Positions 1 to 5,078 of a stretch of 6,942 bases of DNA are shown piece by piece. The notes under the pieces were generated by a model. It was not told the origin of the DNA. It did not search any database and was given only the letters and a program-made list of their open reading frames with translations. The position numbers were made by a program, and so were the translations under genes. This stretch comes from Thioalkalivibrio sp. GTDB lineage: Bacteria > Pseudomonadota > Gammaproteobacteria > Ectothiorhodospirales > Ectothiorhodospiraceae. The DNA lies in the NCBI GenBank assembly GCA_003555285.1, contig PWGH01000236.1, positions 1-6,942 of the forward strand, written 5' to 3'. Positions within the stretch are counted from its first letter, which is position 1; each line of letters starts with the position of its first letter.

Positions 1-81
1 CCCGGCCGGCCGTCGGCTCCCGACCCGGTCGAGGCAGGCTCGATCGAATCCTTCCCGGCGAGCGATCCACCCACGCATTGA
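1..81 (+). CDS. C-terminal end of an unidentified protein with an ESFPASDPP tail (partial, 5' end outside window)
   Basis: Frame 1 is open from the first base to a TGA at 79-81 and encodes 26 residues ending in SIESFPASDPPTH. The string (E)SFPASDPP is a recurrent C-terminal tail motif in many small, otherwise unrelated bacterial proteins, usually close to the stop codon, as here. That match is the main reason to call this real coding sequence. The residues before it (PGRPSAPDPVEAG) are proline-rich and look like a linker. The body of the protein lies upstream of the window, so its function cannot be stated. The gene converges on the cytochrome c gene ending at 176, leaving 94 nt between the two stop codons. 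I see no convincing intrinsic terminator there: only short dyads such as GGCC-CTG-GGCC at 163-173 and no T-run. Confidence 0.6.
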   Translation, partial: PGRPSAPDPVEAGSIESFPASDPPTH

Positions 82-175
82 GGCCAGACGCCCAAGCCCG
101 CTTTCTCAAGCCGAACTTCTCAACCCCGTAGTCTCAGAACGCCGGGGCGTCACGTCGCTCGCGGCCCTGGGCCTC

Positions 176-700
176 TCAGAAATCGGGCCGCTGTTCGGCG
201 ACGGCCTGCGGGTCCAGGGCACGCTCGCGTACCGTTGCGATCGCCTCGGATGTGTAGAAATTCGGCTCCTCGGGCAGGACGCCGGCGTCGTCCGAACGCA
301 CCAAGGCGTGGTTCAACACCGCGGCGATCTGGGCATCGGAGAGATCACCGAAGGCGGGATGATCGAGTGCCTGGCGCTGCCCGTCGATCAGTACCGTCCC
401 CCGATACCCGAAGAGCACGAAGGCCATCAGGTACGAGCGGCCCTCTTCGGCGAGGAAGAGCTCCGGGACATGCGGGAGTCGCCCATGACAACTACGGCAG
501 TGACAAACCCACACCGCCTCGCCCTGATCGGCCCAGGCCCACGCGACGGCGTTGCCGTTCGCCTCGACCGCGGCGATTCGTTCCCGCTCGAAGGCGATCA
601 GCGTCACCCCCTCGCTGCGCGCCCAGGCAAACACCGCGGTGGCGACGACGAGCAGGGTCGCTAGAAGGTACACCGCACGATGGACATACACATGTTTCAT
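176..700 (-). CDS. Small monoheme cytochrome c, N-terminally anchored or exported, with HPAF in place of MPxF
   Basis: The 174-aa product has an N-terminal hydrophobic segment (about residues 9-27) that acts as an uncleaved anchor or signal peptide. It then has one heme-attachment motif, C68-R-S-C71-H72, preceded by an extra C66-H67. The rest follows a class I cytochrome c pattern: a YLMAFVLFG stretch (about 90-98), then HPAFGDLSDAQIAAVLNH (about 114-131), which matches the usual MPxF...LSDxEIAAVLNY C-terminal helix. The axial Met of MPxF is replaced by H114; M92 is the nearest other Met. It is probably a periplasmic electron carrier. The ATG at 700 was chosen over an upstream in-frame start at 829 because AGGAGG (706-711) lies 5 nt before it and the upstream stretch overlaps the oxidoreductase gene. 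The stop codon of that gene (711-713) shares its last base with the AGGAGG, implying coupled translation. Its likely partner is the neighbouring reductase (inference). Confidence 0.88.
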   Translation of the reverse strand: MKHVYVHRAVYLLATLLVVATAVFAWARSEGVTLIAFERERIAAVEANGNAVAWAWADQGEAVWVCHCRSCHGRLPHVPELFLAEEGRSYLMAFVLFGYRGTVLIDGQRQALDHPAFGDLSDAQIAAVLNHALVRSDDAGVLPEEPNFYTSEAIATVRERALDPQAVAEQRPDF

Positions 701-705
701 CAACC

Positions 706-711
706 CCTCCT
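706..711 (-). promoter_or_regulatory. Ribosome binding site of the cytochrome c gene
   Basis: AGGAGG on the minus strand lies 5 nt before the ATG at 700. It overlaps the final A of the TGA stop of the upstream oxidoreductase gene. It fixes the cytochrome start and points to translational coupling. Confidence 0.85.
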
Positions 712-2027
712 CAAACCAGGCCGAAGCGCTCGTAGCGCACCTGTTGCAGGGGCACGCCATACTCCTGAAGGGCCTTTTCGACGCCGACCAGCATCGGTTC
801 GGGCCCACAGATGAAGTACTGCCGCGCAATGCCTTCCTTCGGCAGGTGACGCTTGAGCAGATCGAGATCGCAGAAGCCGGTCTCGCCCTGCCAGCCCTCG
901 TGCGGCCGCTCGAGCACGTAGACGATCTTCAGGTCGAGTCGATCCTCGAGCGCCGCAAGCGCCTCGCGGTAGGCGGTATCGTCCCAGGTCGGGGTGCCGT
1001 AGAAGAGGAGCACCGGCCGCGGGTCGCCGCGATCGGCCATGGTCCGGAGCATGCTCATGAACGGGGTGATGCCGATCCCGCCGGCGAAGAACACGTAGCC
1101 GGGCGCCGGATCGAGATCGATCGAGAAGGCGCCGTGGGGCCCGTCCAGGTAGGCGGTGGTGCCCACCGGTACCTCACCGATGGTTCGGGTGAAGTCGCCC
1201 GACGCCTTGATGCCGAACTCCAGGCGTTGCGGTTCCAGGGCACTCGAGGAGAACGAGAACGGATGCTCCTCGATCGTGTAGGGCGAATCCCCGAGCTTGA
1301 GCCACGCGAACTGCCCGGGCAGGAAGCGCATGCCGGCATGACCCTCGGGGGTCAGTGCCAGGGACCAGGTTCGGCCGTGCTCCGGATGGACCTCGGCCAC
1401 CCGATACGGCGCACGCCGCAGCCGTGCGGGCTTGACCAAACGCAGGTACAGGAAGGCGACGATCAGCAGCGTACTGATCGCGATCAGCGTGATGTCCTTC
1501 CAGAGGGTCTCGGTGTAGTGGCCCGCCAGATAGATATGGACATGGGCGAGCACAACGGCGGCGATGCCAAGCGCGGCATGGGTCACGCGCCACAGTTCGT
1601 AGTCGAGCCGGATCTGCCGGCGAAACAGCGACAGCAGCGCGAGCGCCACCAGCGCGTACAGCGCCAGGTTGCCGACCCGGGAGGCCGTGGTTCCGGCAAA
1701 GGGATTGAGCAGCCCCAACAGATTCGGGTTCTCGAGCACCAGAATCACCGGATGCGCGATCAACAGCACGATCGCGACCTGCGCGATCTGGCGGTGGTAC
1801 TTGAGGATGAGGTCGATGCCATAGGGGGCGGTGAGGGCTTTATAGCGGGCGATCAGCGCGAACTGCACCGAGATCTGGATCAGGCCGACGAAACCCAGGC
1901 CGAGCGAAAATTCCACCCAGAAGGAGCGTGCCGGAGGCGTCGGTTGCGCCATCAGGATGAACAGCGGCGAGAGGATCACGACCAGGTACAGAACGATCCA
2001 GAAGACGCCCACGATCATTCGGTTCAT
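711..2027 (-). CDS. Ferric-reductase-like transmembrane FAD/NAD(P)H oxidoreductase (FRD/NOX superfamily)
   Basis: The 438-aa product has the FRD/NOX layout. The N-terminal half is hydrophobic, with segments near 5-26, 40-60, 80-97, 119-135, 150-168 and 178-196. The C-terminal half is a ferredoxin-reductase-type FAD and NAD(P)H module. Two histidine pairs sit at heme-ligand spacing: H78/H92 on one helix and H150 with H162 or H164 on another, consistent with two stacked b-hemes. FAD binding is shown by HPFSFSSS (255-262), with GPHGAF at 296-301. Nucleotide binding is shown by AGGIGITPFMSML (315-327) and CGPEPM (407-412). The protein ends in YERFGLV. It should pass electrons from cytoplasmic NAD(P)H through FAD and heme b to the outer face of the membrane. 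The acceptor could be ferric iron, a quinone, oxygen or, given the gene 10 nt downstream, the cytochrome c. The ATG is backed by AGGAGG at 2035-2040. Substrate is not readable from sequence. Confidence 0.92.
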   Translation of the reverse strand: MNRMIVGVFWIVLYLVVILSPLFILMAQPTPPARSFWVEFSLGLGFVGLIQISVQFALIARYKALTAPYGIDLILKYHRQIAQVAIVLLIAHPVILVLENPNLLGLLNPFAGTTASRVGNLALYALVALALLSLFRRQIRLDYELWRVTHAALGIAAVVLAHVHIYLAGHYTETLWKDITLIAISTLLIVAFLYLRLVKPARLRRAPYRVAEVHPEHGRTWSLALTPEGHAGMRFLPGQFAWLKLGDSPYTIEEHPFSFSSSALEPQRLEFGIKASGDFTRTIGEVPVGTTAYLDGPHGAFSIDLDPAPGYVFFAGGIGITPFMSMLRTMADRGDPRPVLLFYGTPTWDDTAYREALAALEDRLDLKIVYVLERPHEGWQGETGFCDLDLLKRHLPKEGIARQYFICGPEPMLVGVEKALQEYGVPLQQVRYERFGLV

Positions 2028-2034
2028 GCGCCGA

Positions 2035-2040
2035 CCTCCT
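2035..2040 (-). promoter_or_regulatory. Ribosome binding site of the oxidoreductase gene
   Basis: AGGAGG on the minus strand is 7 nt before the ATG at 2027, in the 42-nt gap after the kinase stop. It supports the chosen start. Confidence 0.8.
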
Positions 2041-2069
2041 TGCCCATCCGGGCACCCGCGGACCCACCG

Positions 2070-3347
2070 TCAATCCGGCCGATCCGGATCCTCGGTGTTC
2101 CCGGTCAGCAAGGACTCGAGACTTTGCCGCATCAGGCGGTCCGGCTGGTCGGTCAGGCTCGCCTGCGCGGCGGTGACGTCGGTCACGCGCAGCGTGAACC
2201 GGACCTGGGTACCCACCTGCGGCTGACTGTCGAGGCCGATGGTTCCGCCGCGTCCCAGGATCAGTTCCTGAATGATCGCCAATCCCAGGCCGGTGCCCTC
2301 CGCCACATCGGGATGCGCCCGAAAACCGCGCTGAAACACCCGGGACTGGTATTCCTCCGCGATACCCAACCCGTTGTCCTCGATCTGAATGCAGGCAATG
2401 GGCGTGTCCTCCTGCTGAGTCACCTGCGCGTCGATCCGCACCCAGCGATCGGTCTTTTCCGGATCGGCGTACTTGATCGCATTGCCGATGAGATTCACCA
2501 GCGCCAACTGCACGATCACCCGTTCCACCGCCACCATCGGCAGCTCGGGCGCGAACTCCAGACGCACGCCCTTGGCCTGTGCCCGGCTGATCAACTCCTC
2601 GCGAACCTGCTCGCACAGCCCCGGTAACGGTGCCAGGCGCGGCTGCGTATGCGCGTGTTCCGCCAACGCCAACAGGTCGATCTCCTCGAGCAGACCCTCG
2701 ACCCGCTCCATCGACGAACGGATGATCTCGGCCTGCTGGCGCCGGGTCTTGCCATCGCTCTCGTCCCCCTGCTCGAACAGCAGGGTGGCGATCAGCTTCG
2801 CGGATTGAATCGGCGAGCGCAGTTCGTGACTGATGGCCTGGGTGAAGCGGGAGAGCTTGCCCGCCATGTCCTGCCGGCGCTCGTCCTCGCTGCGATCGAA
2901 CACGCTGACGGTGACAAAGGCGACGGCCCGGATCCCCGTGGCCAGTCGGCCGAAGACCGTCAGGGCCTCGTGCACGGGTGCCTCCGGCGCCCCTTCGACG
3001 ACCTCTCGTTGCATCGCGCTCAGGATCAGTTGCGACAGGCCGTCGAATTCCGCCAGCAGGTCCTGCACCTGATAGCCCTGGTCTCGCCGCATCTGGGCGT
3101 GCAGGCGCAGATGCCCCAGCATCTCGGCCCGAACCGCGTAGGACGGATCGGCGACATAGCGCCCGATGCTTCGGACCACCGGGGGAATATGATTGCGCAG
3201 CGCGCGTTCGGGCAGGGTTTCGATCGTGGGATTGCGGATGCGTGAGCGCACCCATTCGATCCACCGCGCCACCAGTCGATCCGACTGTGCTTGCAGGCGT
3301 TCGCCGATGAAAGCGGCCAGCGCCGGGTCGCCCCCAGACTCATTCAT
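2070..3347 (-). CDS. Soluble sensor histidine kinase with RsbRD-like N-terminal domain
   Basis: The 425-aa product has no membrane segment or signal peptide, so it should act in the cytoplasm. Residues about 10-115 form a helical domain resembling the RsbT co-antagonist RsbRD N-terminal domain (RLVARWIEWVR near 24-34, then QVQDLLAEFDGLSQLIL at about 93-109). The dimerisation and phospho-acceptor helix has SHELRSPIQSAKL with H174 as the expected phosphorylated residue. The ATPase domain shows the N box NLIGNAIKY (285-293), DNGLGIA (324-330) and GTGLGLAI (351-358). About 35 residues follow the ATPase core. The start at 3347 is preferred over ATG 3359 because GAGG lies 6-7 nt before it, whereas 3359 has no such site. 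No receiver or response-regulator gene is in the window, so the kinase looks orphan here. Its place between the PRC-barrel and reductase genes suggests it senses a state linked to that redox block (inference). The sensed signal is unknown. Confidence 0.9.
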   Translation of the reverse strand: MNESGGDPALAAFIGERLQAQSDRLVARWIEWVRSRIRNPTIETLPERALRNHIPPVVRSIGRYVADPSYAVRAEMLGHLRLHAQMRRDQGYQVQDLLAEFDGLSQLILSAMQREVVEGAPEAPVHEALTVFGRLATGIRAVAFVTVSVFDRSEDERRQDMAGKLSRFTQAISHELRSPIQSAKLIATLLFEQGDESDGKTRRQQAEIIRSSMERVEGLLEEIDLLALAEHAHTQPRLAPLPGLCEQVREELISRAQAKGVRLEFAPELPMVAVERVIVQLALVNLIGNAIKYADPEKTDRWVRIDAQVTQQEDTPIACIQIEDNGLGIAEEYQSRVFQRGFRAHPDVAEGTGLGLAIIQELILGRGGTIGLDSQPQVGTQVRFTLRVTDVTAAQASLTDQPDRLMRQSLESLLTGNTEDPDRPD

Positions 3348-3353
3348 GCGCGA

Positions 3354-3451
3354 CCTCATTCATCTGCCGTCTTGGGGTCATGCTCGAAGACCGGCACGCA
3401 TACGCGGCCTCATTCATCCATGACCTCGGGCGCATGCTCGAAGGCCGGTGC
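3354..3451 (-). repeat. In-frame 54-nt tandem duplication of the PRC gene's C-terminal tail
   Basis: Two segments, 3408-3451 and 3354-3397, align without gaps at exactly 54 nt offset with 32 of 44 bases identical by hand count. The first is the end of the PRC-barrel gene and encodes APAFEHAPEVMDE plus stop. The second lies after that stop, in the same frame, and reads VPVFEHDPKTADE plus a second stop at 3356-3358. Shared landmarks are TTCGAGCATG and GATGAATGAGG. A third copy of the ATGAATGAG string, 16 nt further on (3339-3347), provides the kinase start codon. The second copy appears untranslated unless the first TGA is read through. Confidence 0.8.
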
Positions 3452-3883
3452 TTCCCGCACCGCCTCCGGATCCACGTTCGCCAAGACGATGTAGGCACCG
3501 TATTCGTCCGGATCCTGCAGGATCTCCAGCACCTGCCAACCGATGCCGATGTCGCGTTCGCCGATGCCGAGAAAGCCGCCGACGCCGATGATCACGCCCT
3601 CGATGGCCCCCTCGCCGCCGAGCACCAGGTCCTTCACCTCGCCCAGCGTCTCGCCTTCCTCGTCGGCGGCCACCCCCTCCGGATCCAGCGCCCGGACCGG
3701 ACTGCCGATAAGTTCGCTCGACAGCAACTGATCCCGCCCCAGCATCGTGAGAAATTCCTGCTGCTTCGCCGCGGCCCGCCGTTCGTCCTGGGCTGCCACC
3801 ACCTGCTGTGCCACTACGTGTTGTGCCACCATCAGGCCCGGGGTCACCAGCACCGCCAACGCCACCACCATCGCGTAGTTCAT
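3410..3883 (-). CDS. Exported PRC-barrel domain protein
   Basis: The 157-aa product starts with a hydrophobic leader (about residues 4-20) followed by a Gln/Ala-rich stretch (VAQHVVAQQVVAAQ). It is probably a signal peptide with cleavage somewhere around 20-32, giving a periplasmic protein. Residues about 52-140 match a PRC-barrel: SSELIGSPVRAL (55-66), then ETLGEVKDLVL (78-88), then GVIIGVGGFLGIGERDIGI (97-115), a glycine-rich hairpin typical of the family, and a final strand AYIVLANV. PRC-barrels are small beta domains, often involved in protein or RNA contacts; no catalytic residues are expected. The first gene of the minus-strand block, it is followed by the kinase after 62 nt, part of which is a copy of its own tail. 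ATG 3883 is chosen over the GTG at 3886 because AGGAGG (3889-3894) is 5 nt from the ATG and only 2 nt from the GTG. Its role is unknown; a periplasmic stress or partner function for the redox genes is inference. Confidence 0.85.
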   Translation of the reverse strand: MNYAMVVALAVLVTPGLMVAQHVVAQQVVAAQDERRAAAKQQEFLTMLGRDQLLSSELIGSPVRALDPEGVAADEEGETLGEVKDLVLGGEGAIEGVIIGVGGFLGIGERDIGIGWQVLEILQDPDEYGAYIVLANVDPEAVREAPAFEHAPEVMDE

Positions 3884-3888
3884 CACGG

Positions 3889-3894
3889 CCTCCT
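3889..3894 (-). promoter_or_regulatory. Ribosome binding site of the PRC-barrel gene
   Basis: AGGAGG on the minus strand with a 5-nt spacer to ATG 3883. This spacing decides between the adjacent GTG (3886) and ATG (3883). Confidence 0.8.
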
Positions 3895-3955
3895 GGGCGG
3901 TCGTAACGACATCGTCGTCGAGGATTGAGATACCTGTTCAGTGCGCCCCCGTTTC

Positions 3956-3978
3956 GTACACCTGCCCGGTCTGTGTAC
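3956..3978. repeat. Short inverted repeat GTACAC-N11-GTGTAC, possible operator
   Basis: Perfect 6-bp arms at 3956-3961 and 3973-3978 with an 11-nt spacer, about 75 nt upstream of the PRC start. The half-site spacing (17 nt centre to centre) is unusual but could fit a dimeric regulator. There are no matching copies elsewhere to confirm it. It may be chance. Confidence 0.3.
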
Positions 3979-4170
3979 CTCGTTCTGTGCTACATCGATT
4001 CGTGTTGACCCTTCCGGACCTGCCCCCCTTCCGTACCCATTCCTGCCTGCTGTGCCTACCGGGCCCTCAGGTTGGGCCATCGGAGTGAGCCATCCATCCA
4101 GTCTACGTTCACGGGGAAGCGCGAAAAATACCTGAAAGCACCCCAATACTGCGCACAAACGCGCTAATTA

Positions 4171-4204
4171 TTGATTCTTTTCTATCAGAATATTCCAATA
4201 TACT
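4171..4204 (+). promoter_or_regulatory. Candidate promoter of the heme-c membrane protein gene
   Basis: Within the only strongly AT-rich block of the window, TATACT (4199-4204) is a good -10 candidate about 38 nt before the ATG. TTGATT (4171-4176) resembles a -35 but is 22 nt away from TATACT. It is 19 nt from the poorer CAATAT (4196-4201). The palindrome GAATATTC (4188-4195) lies between them. The wide spacing may mean that an activator is needed. The -10 is better supported than the -35. Confidence 0.35.
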
Positions 4205-4225
4205 TTCCCTTTTTCCATTGCGCGA

Positions 4226-4231
4226 AGAGGG
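4226..4231 (+). promoter_or_regulatory. Ribosome binding site of the heme-c membrane protein gene
   Basis: AGAGGG with a 10-nt spacer to ATG 4242. It is weaker and further away than the AGGAGG sites of the minus-strand genes, but is the only candidate before this start. Confidence 0.55.
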
Positions 4232-4241
4232 ATCTTGATCC

Positions 4242-5018
4242 ATGAATACGGCAACCGCCTTCGAACTGCCCCGACTGCCCCTGCCGGTGCGGGTTCTATT
4301 CACCGGCTATCTCCTGGCCATCGGCGTGGGCCTTCTGATCGCCGGTGCGCAGATCATGCTCACGCACGGGATGGCCGACGGTAAACCGGGCTTGTCGCTG
4401 GAGGATATCGTCTACAGCTACCACGGCAACCGCACCAACACCCGTCTGGAATCCGCGCTGAACGGTTCGATGCGGGGCAACGCCTCCGACGAACACCGGG
4501 AGATTCTGATTGCCTGGGCCCGGCAAGGCGCACCGGCCGCCGACTGGCCGACGACGATCCAGCCCATCGTCGAAGGCAGCTGTGTCGGCTGTCACTCCAA
4601 CCTCCCTGGCCTCGCCGATTTCAGCCGATTGGAAAATCTGCAGGCCCGTGCCGAGATCGACACCGGACCCACGGTTGCGAGTCTGACCCGGGTGTCGCAT
4701 ATTCACCTCTTCGGGATCAGCATGTTGTTCTTCGGCGTGGGCCTGATCTTTGCCTTCGCCCGGGGCTTCGACCCGGTCTGGAAATCGTTGCTGATCGCGG
4801 CGCCGTTCGCCTTCCTGATCCTGGATGTGGCCGCCTGGTGGCTCACCAGATGGCAACCGGGCTTCGGCTGGATGGTCATGCTGGGCGGCTTCGGGTATTC
4901 CACGGCCTCCACCCTGATGATCTTCACCTCGCTCTACCAGATGTGGCTGATGCGCGTGCCGGAGTTCGCCGGTCAACGGGCACCGGCCCTTGAACCACAA
5001 CCCGCGCCGCCCCGCTGA
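4242..5018 (+). CDS. Four-helix membrane protein with one periplasmic heme-c site
   Basis: The 258-aa product has a first membrane helix at about 17-40, a hydrophilic loop of about 110 residues, and three more helices at about 153-174, 181-201 and 208-236. The loop contains a single heme-attachment motif, C114-V-G-C117-H118, inside SCVGCHSNLPGLADFS, so it should lie in the periplasm. The second helix starts with SHIHLFGISMLFFGVG, with H153 and H155 near the membrane face; these could ligate heme or another cofactor. The C-terminal tail is Pro/Ala-rich. I recall similar CHSNLPG...SHIHLFG proteins as uncharacterised membrane proteins in chemolithotrophic and related proteobacteria, sometimes carrying unhelpful automatic names. 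No reaction is known to me. It is transcribed divergently from the reductase block, which also encodes a cytochrome c, so a shared redox role is plausible (inference). The ATG is the first in-frame start after the AT-rich promoter island. Confidence 0.87.
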   Translation: MNTATAFELPRLPLPVRVLFTGYLLAIGVGLLIAGAQIMLTHGMADGKPGLSLEDIVYSYHGNRTNTRLESALNGSMRGNASDEHREILIAWARQGAPAADWPTTIQPIVEGSCVGCHSNLPGLADFSRLENLQARAEIDTGPTVASLTRVSHIHLFGISMLFFGVGLIFAFARGFDPVWKSLLIAAPFAFLILDVAAWWLTRWQPGFGWMVMLGGFGYSTASTLMIFTSLYQMWLMRVPEFAGQRAPALEPQPAPPR

Positions 5019-5031
5019 CGGGAGTACCAAC

Positions 5032-5078
5032 GGGGACGGCAAGGCTGCTTCGGAGGTCGTTTTGCAGATGCCGTCCCC
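5032..5078 (+). promoter_or_regulatory. Hairpin embracing the hydrolase ribosome binding site and overlapping its start codon
   Basis: A perfect 10-bp inverted repeat, GGGGACGGCA (5032-5041) and TGCCGTCCCC (5069-5078), flanks 27 nt. That loop contains GGAGGT (5052-5057), and inner arms CTGC/GCAG (5045-5048, 5064-5067) could extend the stem. The last two bases of the proposed ATG (5068-5070) fall in the 3' arm. In RNA this could hide the start codon and present or hide the ribosome binding site. No T-run follows the stem, so it is not a standard intrinsic terminator for the upstream gene, although a role in ending that transcript is possible. Confidence 0.5.

Larger units (their letters stand above)
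3884..4241. other. Divergent intergenic region
   Basis: This stretch of about 360 nt separates the minus-strand block from the plus-strand heme protein gene and should hold both promoters. The half near the PRC gene (to about 4120) is GC-rich and contains an 11-bp interrupted dyad GTCGT-A-ACGAC (3900-3910), a GTACAC/GTGTAC dyad (3956-3978) and a GGCCC/GGGCC dyad near 4071-4087. Its minus strand has a loosely repetitive GAA(C/G)GGGTAC-like texture. The half near 4242 (about 4160-4216) is sharply AT-rich compared with everything else in the window. Open frames crossing it on both strands lack family-like sequence and ribosome binding sites, so I regard it as non-coding. Confidence 0.6.

Noticed and set aside
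163..173. Dyad GGCC-CTG-GGCC before the convergent gene ends, considered as a terminator
   Set aside because: The stem is only 4-5 bp with no T-run on either strand; insufficient for an intrinsic terminator.
176..829. Cytochrome start at 829
   Set aside because: It would overlap the reductase gene by over 100 nt in another frame with a Cys/Arg/Ser-rich leader; ATG 700 has AGGAGG at 5 nt and an immediate hydrophobic leader.
552..2627. Long open frame on the plus strand opposite the cytochrome, reductase and kinase genes
   Set aside because: It is antisense to three genes with clear motifs, its translation is Arg/Gln/His-rich without family features, and it spans several real gene boundaries. 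Long antisense frames are common at this GC content.
3883..4158. Open frames crossing the divergent region (minus 3883-4158, plus 3941-4135)
   Set aside because: They are low-complexity translations without ribosome binding sites. The minus frame merges with the real PRC start region. Best explained as non-coding control DNA.
4171..4188. Possible FNR/DNR-type box (TTGAT ... ATCAG)
   Set aside because: The half-sites are separated by 8 nt rather than the 4 nt of the TTGAT-N4-ATCAA consensus, and the second half is imperfect.
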